Shown in pieces: positions 17,539 to 25,038 of a stretch of 64,000 bases of DNA. How positions within the stretch are numbered: the first letter of the stretch is position 1; each line of letters opens with the position of its first letter. Where the stretch lies: the IMG/VR virus record IMGVR_UViG_3300025785_000013, positions 1-64,000 of that record; one strand, 5' to 3'. The notes below the pieces were generated by a model, which saw only the letters and a program-made list of their open reading frames with translations, was not told where the DNA came from and searched no databases. Made by a program: the position numbers and the translations under genes. The DNA comes from a virus.

Positions 17539-18009
17539 TCACCAAGCGTGGCAGCCGTACTGGTCTGGTACTCCGTAGCCAGCGTTGATGCGCTTGGCCA
17601 CAGCGACCTGCTGGACAGGCGTGGCATCAGCAGCGTTCGCCGGGAAGCCCATCCCGCGTGAGAAGTATCGCCAGTTGGAGTTGGTGATGCCGAGGCCCCC
17701 GGAGTAGAGCGAGCCTCTGACGTGCCAGTTTCCACCTTCCTCGCAAGAAGCCACACGGCTCCACTCACGCAGGTCGGTAGCAGTCACGCCCCAAGGCCAG
17801 CCCTTTGGAGCGTGGTGAACGACAGGTGGCTTGTGGGCCACTGGCGTATGCGCCACGGTGGTCACTGGAGCGTGTTTCGGCGCACCGTGAAGTGGGCCGT
17901 GGAAATTGGAATGGTGCGGAGCAGATGCCCCGGCTGGTTGCAACAACACTGCCCCGATAGCGACAACGGAGACAGCGATAAGGGAACGGATAGACAAGGT
18001 AGGCCGCAT
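17539..18009 (-). CDS. Secreted Rpf/transglycosylase-like lytic enzyme
   Basis: 156 residues from ATG 18009, chosen because AGGAGT lies 6 nt upstream on the - strand and a signal peptide follows at once (RSLIAVSVVAIGAVLL, cleaved after an Ala-rich AGASA). A His/Pro-rich linker (about 30-75) leads to an Rpf-type transglycosylase-like domain with the expected VASCEEGGNW (catalytic Glu), YSGGLGITNSNW, and a terminal YGCHAW. Rpf enzymes cleave peptidoglycan in Actinobacteria. I infer an endolysin or a virion-independent exported muralytic enzyme. It is on the opposite strand to the structural genes and far from the holin-like genes at 57 kb. Confidence 0.85.
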   Translation of the reverse strand: MRPTLSIRSLIAVSVVAIGAVLLQPAGASAPHHSNFHGPLHGAPKHAPVTTVAHTPVAHKPPVVHHAPKGWPWGVTATDLREWSRVASCEEGGNWHVRGSLYSGGLGITNSNWRYFSRGMGFPANAADATPVQQVAVAKRINAGYGVPDQYGCHAW

Positions 18010-18205
18010 CGGACACTCCTTCAGGTCACGCGTCGTACAGCAGACGCAGGTTCTAGGTGGTGGTGGTGCGGGCAAACGCCATACGACATTCATACCCCAG
18101 TCCGGTTCCGGTGTGGAATACAACGGCCTCGCTTATTCAGCATCGGGTGTGTCGGCGTTATCACGGCCCTTATGGGGTCATTGGCCTCCCAAGTGGTTGA
18201 TGAAA

Positions 18206-18234
18206 ACCCTAGTCGGGTGACAGCAATGTGTCAA
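18206..18234 (-). promoter_or_regulatory. Candidate promoter for the lytic enzyme, long leader
   Basis: On the - strand, TTGACA (18234-18229) and TAGGGT (18211-18206) are 17 bp apart, with TGTCACCC in the spacer, resembling the spacer word of other - strand promoters here. The transcript would have a leader of about 190 nt before ATG 18009. The rest of the 250-nt gap (18010-18260) shows no gene. Confidence 0.5.
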
Positions 18235-18260
18235 GTTGACGAGGGTTCAGCAAACGGAAG

Positions 18261-18449
18261 TTAGTCCCAGCCGTAGCATCCGCAGTAGTAGGAATCGAAT
18301 TTAGCATCAGGCCGAGGCCTGAAGAACGGCAATGGATTGGCTGAGGGTTGCTCGCCACCGCACCCACGGAAGTAAGTGCAACGTGCTTTGCGCTGCTGCA
18401 CCAGCGTGGTCGGCGCGGGTGGGTAGTGGTTGCTCGTGAGGTGTCCCAT
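18261..18449 (-). CDS. Small Cys-containing protein
   Basis: 62 residues from ATG 18449, which overlaps the stop of the upstream gene (TGATG). It has Cys residues near the middle (RCTYFRGCGG) and end (YYCGCYGW), suggesting metal or disulfide binding. No family is recognised. The overlap with its neighbour is the main evidence that it is translated. Confidence 0.5.
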   Translation of the reverse strand: MGHLTSNHYPPAPTTLVQQRKARCTYFRGCGGEQPSANPLPFFRPRPDAKFDSYYCGCYGWD

Positions 18450-18700
18450 CAGTCGTACTGCCCATCGTTCTGCCAAGCCGGGGAGCCGTAGGTGTGGTGG
18501 TGATGACCCTTGGCACAATGCCACGAGCCGTACTCGTCGGTGAGAACCGTGGCTGCGCCACAGGGAAGAATCTCAATGCGAGGGTTATCGTCGTAGTCGT
18601 AGCCGACAACACGCTCTACGAGCCAAGCGCATCCTTCAGCATCCAATTCGGCCTGAATCTGTGCAAGTTCATTTGGGGTCAATGCTTCGATAAGTGGCAT
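18449..18700 (-). CDS. Small conserved-looking phage protein
   Basis: 83 residues, with AGAGGAAA upstream of the start. The N-terminus is helical (LTPNELAQIQAELDAEG); then a beta-rich part with a Cys and a cluster CAKGHHHHTYG that could bind metal. It forms an operon with the genes on both sides (14-nt gap upstream, 1-base stop/start overlap downstream). Function unknown. Confidence 0.6.
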   Translation of the reverse strand: MPLIEALTPNELAQIQAELDAEGCAWLVERVVGYDYDDNPRIEILPCGAATVLTDEYGSWHCAKGHHHHTYGSPAWQNDGQYD

Positions 18701-18714
18701 CTGTTTCCTCTCGG

Positions 18715-18909
18715 TTAGTTGTCTTCGCTGGGGTTGGTGATTCGGTAGCCACCGTACCTAATGGCGTAGTCAACGCTCTGCCCTTGGTGACGATGCAGCC
18801 ATCCGATTGCCTCAAACAATCCCTCGTTGAACACAGGCGAAATAACTGCGCCGTCACGGGTGACAACATACGGCCCGTGCGATGGGATGGTGGCATATGA
18901 GTTCTTCAT
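18715..18909 (-). CDS. Small protein, first gene of the minus-strand lytic cluster
   Basis: 64 residues from ATG 18909, which has GAGAGGAA at the right distance (an in-frame ATG 30 nt upstream lacks it). The sequence (GPYVVTRDGAVISPVFNEGLFEAIGWLHRHQGQS) suggests a small alpha/beta fold of the kind found in many phage early genes. It is transcribed from the promoter at 18941-18969. Confidence 0.6.
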   Translation of the reverse strand: MKNSYATIPSHGPYVVTRDGAVISPVFNEGLFEAIGWLHRHQGQSVDYAIRYGGYRITNPSEDN

Positions 18910-18940
18910 CGGTTCCTCTCGTTTGGCACTACTAAACACC

Positions 18941-18969
18941 AGTCTAGCGAATGGGTGTCACAAAGTCAA
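18941..18969 (-). promoter_or_regulatory. Sigma70-type promoter, minus strand
   Basis: TTGACT (18969-18964) and TAGACT (18946-18941) with a 17-bp spacer beginning TTGTGACACCC. The same spacer word occurs in the promoters at 59668 and 60363. A near-palindrome (CTAAACA-CC-AGTCTAG) covers the -10 region. Confidence 0.7.
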
Positions 18970-18987
18970 GTCATTTCTTTAGGTTCC

Positions 18988-19016
18988 TTGCCCGGCATCA
19001 CCAACCCTGCTACGGT
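18988..19016 (+). promoter_or_regulatory. Candidate promoter, plus strand, leaderless start
   Basis: TTGCCC and TACGGT are 17 bp apart. The expected start site falls on or next to ATG 19024, which has no Shine-Dalgarno sequence, so the mRNA may be leaderless. It lies back to back with the promoter at 18941. Confidence 0.5.
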
Positions 19017-19023
19017 TGCTTAT

Positions 19024-19203
19024 ATGACTGAAGCAATCGGAGTTGACCCCCTGACCGAAGAACGTTCACCACTTTGGCTGTGCGACGAGCCGGAGTGTAC
19101 GAGAGCAACGGAGCCGGGAACCCCGGATGCTGAGGATTGGCTTCCAACTGAAGAAGCCCACTTCTGCCCTAAGCACGCCAACCTGCGCTTCGGCGGGAAG
19201 TAA
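19024..19203 (+). CDS. Small Cys/His protein, likely zinc-binding
   Basis: 59 residues from ATG 19024. An upstream in-frame GTG (18955) would overlap the divergent promoter and is rejected. LCDEPECTRA and HFCPKHANLRF supply paired Cys/His ligands for a zinc ribbon. The stop overlaps the methyltransferase start (TAATG). It may be an accessory to that gene, but function is not known. Confidence 0.6.
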   Translation: MTEAIGVDPLTEERSPLWLCDEPECTRATEPGTPDAEDWLPTEEAHFCPKHANLRFGGK

Positions 19204-20144
19204 TGCCACACGCTCGCATCCTCGTGGGTGACGTGCGTACACGCTTGGCCGAAATCCCCGACGGCTCTGTCCGCACCTGCATCACTTCACCGCCCTACTT
19301 CGGGCTGCGTGACTATGGACACGATGGACAGATTGGCCTAGAGCAGACACCAGACGATTACGTCAATGAACTGGTGGAGGTATTCCGTGAGGTGCGCCGT
19401 GTGCTGTCTGACGATGGAACCTTGTGGCTCAACCTTGGGGACAGTTATGCTGGCTCAGGAGTTGGTGGTGGTGGTAACCGTAAGGGCAATGAAAACGGTC
19501 AACACGACGCATTGAAAGCCCTAGGCCGACCACCAGTGCCCACTGGCCTGAAGCCGAAAGACTTGATTGGCATACCTTGGCGCGTGGCGTTCGCACTTCA
19601 GCAAGACGGCTGGTATCTCCGCAGCGACATCATCTGGCACAAGCCCAATCCGATGCCCGAGAGCGTCACCGACCGACCCACCAAGAGCCACGAGTATCTG
19701 TTTCTGCTCACCAAGTCGCCTCGGTATTACTACGACCACGAGGCCATCAAAGAGGATGGCGTTATCCCTGCTGGCACAAAGGCGGCAAAGGGTTCTGCTG
19801 AAAGGCAGGGTCTAAAGGGGGTCAATGCCCGACCACCCGAATACAAGGTCTATGACGGTAAGCGGAATAAGCGTGACGTATGGACTATCAACACTAAGCC
19901 CTTCAAAGGGGCGCACTTTGCGGTGATGCCAGAGGCCCTTGCAGAGCCGTGCATCCTTGCTGGTTCAGCACCCGGCGACACGGTACTTGACCCGTTTGCT
20001 GGAAGTGGAACGGTGGCAGTCGTTGCGCTGCGCCACGGAAGGAACTTTGTTGGTACGGAACTCAACCCTGAGTACAGTGAAATCGCACAAAACCGTATCT
20101 ACGATGATGCCCCAATGTTCTACCAGATAGAGGTGGTCGAATGA
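19203..20144 (+). CDS. Site-specific DNA methyltransferase (N4-C or N6-A type)
   Basis: 313 residues. The catalytic motif IV TSPPYFGLRDYG is near residue 28, and the S-adenosylmethionine-binding motif I DPFAGSGT is near residue 265, so the order is catalytic motif first (beta-class layout). SPPY is common to N4-cytosine and some N6-adenine enzymes. No restriction endonuclease gene is next to it, so an orphan, probably self-protective role is likely. Its target cannot be read from the sequence, but the total lack of GATC, AGCT and CATG in this genome makes anti-restriction a sensible theme. Confidence 0.9.
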   Translation: MPHARILVGDVRTRLAEIPDGSVRTCITSPPYFGLRDYGHDGQIGLEQTPDDYVNELVEVFREVRRVLSDDGTLWLNLGDSYAGSGVGGGGNRKGNENGQHDALKALGRPPVPTGLKPKDLIGIPWRVAFALQQDGWYLRSDIIWHKPNPMPESVTDRPTKSHEYLFLLTKSPRYYYDHEAIKEDGVIPAGTKAAKGSAERQGLKGVNARPPEYKVYDGKRNKRDVWTINTKPFKGAHFAVMPEALAEPCILAGSAPGDTVLDPFAGSGTVAVVALRHGRNFVGTELNPEYSEIAQNRIYDDAPMFYQIEVVE

Positions 20145-20320
20145 CGTTTGACGAATGGCTGGAATTTGGAATTGCTTCGGGTTTCTGTACCCAGCAGTAC
20201 TGCGCTTTCCACGATTTTCCACCACTGACGGATGCCGAAGAAGCGTTGCTGGATGAAAATGACGAGATTTGCTACGGCGTTGTCCGGCTCGGAAGCCCAA
20301 GCGACTGGCTACAGGCGTGA
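20141..20320 (+). CDS. Small acidic protein downstream of the methyltransferase
   Basis: 59 residues. ATG 20141 overlaps the methyltransferase stop (ATGA), and its own stop overlaps the next GTG. The sequence begins MTFDEWLEFGIASGFCTQQYC and has an acidic helix (DAEEALLDENDE), a pattern I have seen in small actinophage proteins of unknown role. Tight overlap on both ends supports translation. Confidence 0.7.
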   Translation: MTFDEWLEFGIASGFCTQQYCAFHDFPPLTDAEEALLDENDEICYGVVRLGSPSDWLQA

Positions 20321-20544
20321 AGGCCATCGTTCATATTCACCAACAGAAAATCAAGAAGGGCGAACCAGCCATCATCGTTCGCACCTACAAAGGGGTTGCT
20401 CACTACAGTGAAATCCTCATCAACGGCCCGATGCGCCTCGTGCAGAGCGACACCCCGGACAAATGTGGCGCACGGGTTTGGATTGAAACCGACACCGAGT
20501 ACATCACCCCAGTGAGCGACTTCATTCTCTTTGGGGAGCAGTAG
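20317..20544 (+). CDS. Small basic beta-rich protein
   Basis: 75 residues from GTG 20317, which overlaps the previous stop (GTGA). A longer frame upstream would run through the preceding gene and is rejected. The sequence is beta-rich (AIVHIHQQKIKKG, AIIVRTYKGVAHYSEILI). Function unknown. Confidence 0.65.
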   Translation: MKAIVHIHQQKIKKGEPAIIVRTYKGVAHYSEILINGPMRLVQSDTPDKCGARVWIETDTEYITPVSDFILFGEQ

Positions 20545-20729
20545 TGCTGGGCGAAGGTGAAAAACGGCTAGTCAGCCTTTGGTATGGGAACGGTTTCTAC
20601 GCCAAGGTCTACGAAGAAGCCGACGGCTCGTTCCACGCATTTTTCACTACGCCCGACTTTGACAACATTGCCGACGCACTCCAGTTTGTGGATAGGATTG
20701 CCGTCATTCTCCTTGGGGGTTTGGAATAG
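20544..20729 (+). CDS. Small protein of unknown function
   Basis: 61 residues, GTG start overlapping the previous TAG by one base. Aromatic N-terminal strand region (LVSLWYGNGFYAKVY), then a helix ending IAVILLGGLE. It sits in the chain of overlapping small genes. Confidence 0.6.
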   Translation: MLGEGEKRLVSLWYGNGFYAKVYEEADGSFHAFFTTPDFDNIADALQFVDRIAVILLGGLE

Positions 20730-20872
20730 TGGATTGTCCGCACGAATGGCAACTCATCGCAGTAGGAAGCAAGGTGTGGGTGAACTGCAAGAACTGCACG
20801 AAGCGGTTCCCGTTCACCACCGAGTTCAATGGAACGCCCTACAAGGGGCCTATTCCCGAAAGGTACCGATGA
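20729..20872 (+). CDS. Tiny zinc-ribbon-like protein
   Basis: 47 residues from GTG 20729 (one-base overlap with the preceding TAG). CPHEW near the start and VNCKNCTKRF supply a Cys/His plus CxxC set, typical of short phage zinc ribbons. The stop overlaps the next ATG. Confidence 0.6.
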   Translation: MDCPHEWQLIAVGSKVWVNCKNCTKRFPFTTEFNGTPYKGPIPERYR

Positions 20873-21153
20873 GGAAGAAAGAACTGAAGGCGTTGGTGGA
20901 AACCACCCGAAGGGATTTGGAAACCTGCCACCAGTTGCTCTACAAGTACGCCGAAGACATTGACAAGTTGATTCAGCACACCGTCACAACGGACAACAAG
21001 ATTGCCGAAATCGAAAAGGAGAAAGACGTACTTCGCTACGCTTTTCACCTCGCCACTGGTCGGCTCGCAGCGCATCAAGGCATTGACTTCGACAACATCT
21101 CGGCCTTTGCCGACGCACTCATCTCCGAGGCAGAGCAAGACGCTCAGGATTGA
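20869..21153 (+). CDS. Coiled-coil protein
   Basis: 94 residues from ATG 20869 (ATGA overlap). The first 60 residues form a heptad-rich helix (LKALVETTRRDLETCHQLLYKYAEDI... style), probably a dimeric coiled coil. It ends the operon of overlapping small genes and precedes the structured non-coding stretch. Confidence 0.65.
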   Translation: MRKKELKALVETTRRDLETCHQLLYKYAEDIDKLIQHTVTTDNKIAEIEKEKDVLRYAFHLATGRLAAHQGIDFDNISAFADALISEAEQDAQD

Positions 21154-21604
21154 ATTGCAGTTGGCTGGCCAAGCCTTGGTAATCAGGGGACTGCTACTCC
21201 CATACCTATCTGTATATGCCAAAATCACCATCCGATAGGCAATGGTTCTTTTTATACGGCTTCCAACCTTGTCACCCAAGGTAGGAAATTTTGGATGGTG
21301 ACTTCCAAAGAACCGTAAGTGGCAACCTGTCTTCTGACAACGCTCGTGGCTTAATGCCCTTTTTACCGTCGCCACGCCGACGTGCTTCCAAACACAGTAT
21401 ACCAACCCCACTACAGGGTGTCAAGAGAAATGACGAAGCGGCCCGTTGGAGAGGCCGCCTCGTCGGTACTTCTGGTGTTGGTTAACGCAGCATTGCAGTA
21501 CTTCGGGTTAGGGCTTGGCAGACTGTCTGCCAACCGAAGCCCCGTTATCGTATCCACTTCAGCAGAGGTTTGCAACAACACACTCAACCCTGTACGGTAG
21601 TGAA
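21154..21604 (+). other. Structured non-coding region, candidate ncRNA
   Basis: 451 nt without a credible gene. Arms: TCACCATCC (21225) pairs with GGATGGTGA (21293), and GGTTCTTT (21244) pairs with AAAGAACC (21307); the order a-b-a'-b' is a pseudoknot topology. Between them is a hairpin at 21261-21287 (ACCTTG/CAAGGT plus TTCC/GGAA). Then come a GC hairpin at 21432-21464 (GCGGCC/GGCCGC plus GACG/CGTC) and an 8-bp stem at 21515-21533 (TTGGCAGA/TCTGCCAA) extended by GGGC/GCCC. The last two could act as terminators. The first half could be a regulatory RNA or origin. Confidence 0.55.
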
Positions 21605-21997
21605 ATGCGAACGAAACCGAACACGCCACCCCGTCGTAAAGACGCAGAGATTCTTCGCTACATCGCTTGGCACTGTAGGGAGATGGGGTTTTCACCATCC
21701 ATCCGAAGTATCTGCACTGCGACAGGAATTCGGAGTACATCAACGGTTCAGCAGATGCTGGTCAGAATGGAAGTCGAAGGCCGGATTCGCCGTGACGGGT
21801 ACAAGCGCACCGTCATCACTGTCCAAGATGTTGACCCGGAGTTCTGCCAGCACGACTGGCGCATCACCAACAAAGATTGCATTGCCCTCGGAGAGGCGTT
21901 GGTGGAATGTCTGCACTGCCATCGGAGTACAGCCGTTGAGTTCCACCCGGATTGGAACGACTTAGAAACTTGCCCACGCTACACGGGTCAAGTGTAG
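21605..21997 (+). CDS. LexA-type winged-helix protein with Cys/His tail
   Basis: 130 residues from ATG 21605. Residues 12-70 match the LexA N-terminal DNA-binding domain: EILRYIAWHCREMGFSPSIR, then GIRSTSTVQQML and an R/I-rich wing. The LexA protease domain (Ser/Lys pair) is absent. Instead the C-terminus has CQHDW and ECLHCH, consistent with a zinc ribbon. It could regulate phage or host SOS-box promoters. An AGTGAAAT copy abuts the start. Confidence 0.8.
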   Translation: MRTKPNTPPRRKDAEILRYIAWHCREMGFSPSIRSICTATGIRSTSTVQQMLVRMEVEGRIRRDGYKRTVITVQDVDPEFCQHDWRITNKDCIALGEALVECLHCHRSTAVEFHPDWNDLETCPRYTGQV

Positions 21998-22052
21998 GCA
22001 AACTAAATATCTGTGCTAACCTATGTGCAGCAACCCTAGTAGGGAGTTGAGG

Positions 22053-22286
22053 ATGAGTTCACTGAACGAATTGGCCGAGAGGATTGCCAAGGAAATGACC
22101 CTTGGTACGCCGAACGACGAAGACTTGCACAACCTTGTCCAAAAGGCACTGACCCAGCAGGATGCCCTTGCGCGGCTGGCCAGTGAAAACGAAGCACTGA
22201 CCAAGCAGGTGGCCGACCTCACTGCTCGCTTGGAATCCATTGAGCCGTTCACCCACCTCGTGCAGTACGCAGAGGGTTCTGCCTGA
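22053..22286 (+). CDS. Small coiled-coil protein
   Basis: 77 residues from ATG 22053, supported by AGGGAG...GAGG upstream; an ATG at 22023 is too close to a TAACCT -10-like element. Helical throughout with a heptad zone (LARLASENEALTKQVADLTARLESIE). The stop overlaps the next start (TGATG). Confidence 0.65.
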   Translation: MSSLNELAERIAKEMTLGTPNDEDLHNLVQKALTQQDALARLASENEALTKQVADLTARLESIEPFTHLVQYAEGSA

Positions 22287-22543
22287 TGTGGCCGTTCACC
22301 AAGTCCCGGCTTGTGTGGAAGAAGGGCGAGTTCAACGAATTTGAAGCAGTAGACGAGCCGTATCGCTACGTCGTTTGGTCGGGGAATGGAATCACCGAAC
22401 TGCGCCTCATCCAGCGTGAGCAGTTCAACGGCATTGGTATGCCGTTCCAAGATTTCAGCATCTACACCCGTGACATTGACGCTGCGTTCGCTTTGGCCGA
22501 AGAAGTCAACAAGTTGATTCGTAAGGCTCGCCGGTACAAGTAA
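22286..22543 (+). CDS. Small protein of unknown function
   Basis: 85 residues. Begins MWPFTKSRLVWKKGEF, with beta-rich middle and a C-terminal helix ending in basic residues (IRKARRYK). Translationally coupled to the upstream coiled-coil gene. No family recognised. Confidence 0.6.
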   Translation: MWPFTKSRLVWKKGEFNEFEAVDEPYRYVVWSGNGITELRLIQREQFNGIGMPFQDFSIYTRDIDAAFALAEEVNKLIRKARRYK

Positions 22544-22573
22544 ACGTCACACCGTTCTGCTATGGTGGAACGT

Positions 22574-23371
22574 ATGTCCTCAACCCCTGTTTATCTCGGT
22601 GAGAAGCCCGACGGAGTATCACCAAGTCGGGTAAGCCAATTCAAAAACTGCCCTCGCCAGTACCAGTACGTCTCGGTGGAGAGACTGCCAGAGAAGAAGG
22701 GTGAGGCTGCATACCGGGGAACTATCTTCCACGCCGTGCTGGAAAACCTGTTCCGTGACGAAGCCCCCGAAGACCGGACAGTGGACAATGCGATGAAGCA
22801 CTTCCGTTCGCTCTATCGGGAATATATGACCCCCGAAGCGATTGAAGAACTTGGCTTCGATGAAATCCGTGTGCAGAAGTACGCTGCCGAAATCACCAAG
22901 TTGATTCGCACCTACTTCACGATGGAAGACCCCAGTTCGATTGACGTGGTTTCCACCGAAATCCGTTTGGACTTGGATATGGGCGACTTTGGCCTGCGAG
23001 GAATCATTGACCGGCTAGACCGGCTCCCAGATGGCACACTCGCCATCCGTGACTACAAGACCGGCAAGGTTCCAAAGCCCCGGTACGAATCCAAGGCATT
23101 GGAAGCGTGTCAGGTGTACGCCTACCTGTGCGAAAAGGTTTACGGTGAACGGCCCAGCGTGATGAGCCTTATCTACGTCAAGGATGCAGTCACCATCGAA
23201 AAAACCGTGACGGACATTGACATCCGGGATGCTGAAACTCGTGTGCGTTCCGTGTGGGCAGCCATTGAGCGAGCCTACGAGACTTCCAATTTTCCAGCAC
23301 AGCCATCCATCCTGTGCAACTGGTGTTCGTTCCAACAACGCTGCCAAGAGGACAACTACTCCGTCTTCTAG
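22574..23371 (+). CDS. RecB/Cas4-like PD-(D/E)XK nuclease
   Basis: 265 residues from ATG 22574, which falls at the expected start point of a TATGGT -10-like element and has no Shine-Dalgarno (likely leaderless). Motifs of the RecB/Cas4 family are present: SRVSQFKNCPRQYQY, GTIFHAVLE (motif I His), then AIRDYKTG (D and K of PD-ExK), a QVYAYLCEK helix, and a C-terminal CNWCSFQQRC. With the N-terminal Cys this can hold an iron-sulfur cluster as in Cas4/AddB. The role is probably recombination or DNA-end processing alongside the Sak4-like protein at 61.8 kb. Confidence 0.85.
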   Translation: MSSTPVYLGEKPDGVSPSRVSQFKNCPRQYQYVSVERLPEKKGEAAYRGTIFHAVLENLFRDEAPEDRTVDNAMKHFRSLYREYMTPEAIEELGFDEIRVQKYAAEITKLIRTYFTMEDPSSIDVVSTEIRLDLDMGDFGLRGIIDRLDRLPDGTLAIRDYKTGKVPKPRYESKALEACQVYAYLCEKVYGERPSVMSLIYVKDAVTIEKTVTDIDIRDAETRVRSVWAAIERAYETSNFPAQPSILCNWCSFQQRCQEDNYSVF

Positions 23372-23402
23372 GCCCTCGGCAAGCGCAATATCGCGCTATT
23401 GC

Positions 23403-23430
23403 TTGACACTTCCAAAAAGTCTTCTACGAT
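23403..23430 (+). promoter_or_regulatory. Promoter for the head operon
   Basis: TTGACA and TACGAT with a 16-bp spacer. It is overlapped on the left by an imperfect hairpin (CAAGC...GCAATA/TATTGC...GCTTG, 23380-23405) that may terminate the upstream transcript. It lies 46 nt ahead of the chosen scaffold start. Confidence 0.65.
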
Positions 23431-23476
23431 TTCAGTAGTCAAGCCCTAGATGGGCAATGAATCGTTAGGAGATGGC

Positions 23477-24253
23477 GTGGCTCGTAAGTTAGTCCGTCTG
23501 AACATCAAGGAGACTTCGGGCGTTGACCGCCCGGCGCACCTCCACGATGGCTGGGTAGTGATGAAGTCTGCCAATCCTTCTGACGTTGCTGCGGTTCTTG
23601 ACGAAGTTCGCCCCGAAGACACTGAAATCGAATTGGCAGATGATGCCAACGACGAAGTGGAAGTCGAAGCGAACAAGGCAGTAATCCCCACCCTCGTTTC
23701 CAAGGAGGAAACTATGTCTTTCACCCCAGAGGTGTCAACCCCAGAGGTTGTCATCATCCCTGAGGCTGCGAGCGAGGCTGACATCATTAAGGCGATGCCT
23801 GCGGCTATCCGCAAGATGCTGGATGACGCTTCGGCTAACGCCGAGGCTGCACTCCGCAAGGCTGCTGCCTCAGAGCAGGCTCTTTTGGCCGAGCGTGACG
23901 CTCGTGCTGACGAGGCTGCCGTGATGAAGGCTGCTCAGTGGTCGCACCTGAACATTGACCCCACGATTGTCGGCCCTGCGCTTCGTCGCTTGGCTGAAAA
24001 CGATGGCACCCTCGCGAACGAGGTTGTCAAGGCACTTGACAGTGCCAACGCTTTGCTTGAAACCAACGTGGTTTTCACTGAGGTTGGTTCCGACGCTCCT
24101 GTTGCGAGCGACGATTCCTACTCCAAGATGGAGAACCTCGCGAAGGCTGCTGTTGCTTCCGGCACGGCCCCGTCCTTTGAGGCTGCTCTGCTGGCTGTTG
24201 CCCAGTCGAACCCAGACCTCTACACCCAGTACCTCGCTGAAAAGGCTCGATAA
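23477..24253 (+). CDS. Probable scaffold protein
   Basis: 258 residues from GTG 23477, preferred over ATG 23450 because TAGGAGA sits just upstream. The N-terminus (VRLNIKETSGVDRPAHLHDGWVVMKS) is the conserved edge found in phage scaffold or head-maturation proteins. The centre is a long acidic, Ala/Glu-rich helix (about 85-165) as in scaffolds. No Ser/His protease triad is seen. It lies directly upstream of decoration and capsid genes. I infer assembly scaffold; a degenerate protease domain cannot be excluded. Confidence 0.7.
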   Translation: MARKLVRLNIKETSGVDRPAHLHDGWVVMKSANPSDVAAVLDEVRPEDTEIELADDANDEVEVEANKAVIPTLVSKEETMSFTPEVSTPEVVIIPEAASEADIIKAMPAAIRKMLDDASANAEAALRKAAASEQALLAERDARADEAAVMKAAQWSHLNIDPTIVGPALRRLAENDGTLANEVVKALDSANALLETNVVFTEVGSDAPVASDDSYSKMENLAKAAVASGTAPSFEAALLAVAQSNPDLYTQYLAEKAR

Positions 24254-24255
24254 AT

Positions 24256-25017
24256 ATGGCTTGGGAACAAAATCCATACACCGTCAAGGTTTCGCTGGTT
24301 GCCGATTCGTCGCTTTCGACGCAGGTTAACTCGGCTGGAACCCCGGTCTTCACCCCGCAGTTCCGCTTCGTTTCCCTTGGTTCGACCAGTGCGACCATCA
24401 CTGCGAACGTGACCGCTGGTAGCAACTCGGTGTCGGTGACCGGTACCACGGCGACCCCAGCAGCATTTGCTGGAATCGTCCCCGGTGCGCTCGTCACCGC
24501 GCCAGCCGGTCTTGCTGGTGCAACGGTTGTCGGCATCAACATTGCTGCTGGCTCGTTCACCATCTCGCAGGCTGCTCCCGGTACCACCGCAAGCGCTTCG
24601 ATTACCCTCACGGTTCAGGGTCAGCCTGCTAGCCAACCTGTTGCCACGGCGATTGTTGCCGGACAGACTGCTCCCGGCACGACTGCCGTGAACGCTGGTG
24701 GAACCGGCCCCAAGGCCATCGGTATTCTTCAGAACCAGCCGGTGTACCGCACTGCTGCTGGCGGCAACCTTGAAGCCCTCGCTGAGGCTGAGGTCACCCT
24801 TTCGGGTATCTCCAAGGTTGTTTGTGGTCTTGCTGTGACCGTCGGTCAGGCTCTGACGATTGACACCTCTGGCGCAGTTGTCCCTGTCACCTACCCAACG
24901 ACTGGTTCTTACGCCAGCCCTACCTCGTGGGTTTACGGTACTGCGCTTTCCAGCGGTGCTCAGGGTGACCTCATTGCGATGGCTGTCACGGCTTCGGCCC
25001 CGTCTCGCAACGCATAG
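24256..25017 (+). CDS. Head decoration protein with inserted beta module
   Basis: 253 residues. The C-terminal half (AIGILQNQPVYRTAAGGNLEALAEAEV, then AGDxxAM-like end) resembles DUF2190-type capsid decoration proteins. Residues about 45-125 look like an insertion (VPGALVTAP...ATVVGINIAAGSFTIS) that matches the small beta module repeated in the tail proteins at 39464 and 44779. It starts 2 nt after the scaffold stop. Confidence 0.75.
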   Translation: MAWEQNPYTVKVSLVADSSLSTQVNSAGTPVFTPQFRFVSLGSTSATITANVTAGSNSVSVTGTTATPAAFAGIVPGALVTAPAGLAGATVVGINIAAGSFTISQAAPGTTASASITLTVQGQPASQPVATAIVAGQTAPGTTAVNAGGTGPKAIGILQNQPVYRTAAGGNLEALAEAEVTLSGISKVVCGLAVTVGQALTIDTSGAVVPVTYPTTGSYASPTSWVYGTALSSGAQGDLIAMAVTASAPSRNA

Positions 25018-25038
25018 GTTTAGAAAGGAACCTGAACA

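Noticed and set aside
17722-18264. Plus-strand open frame opposite the lytic enzyme
   Set aside because: It has no start signal and is antisense to a gene with a signal peptide and conserved Rpf motifs.
20269-20317. Longer N-terminus for the gene at 20317
   Set aside because: The extension overlaps the 59-residue gene ending at 20320; the GTGA overlap gives a better start.
21154-21604. Possible tRNA or tmRNA in the structured gap
   Set aside because: No cloverleaf, T-arm consensus or CCA-like end can be drawn; the arms form a pseudoknot and hairpins instead.
23477-24253. Prohead protease assignment
   Set aside because: The N-terminal edge is reminiscent of head-maturation proteins, but no Ser/His catalytic pair is seen and most of the protein is scaffold-like helix.
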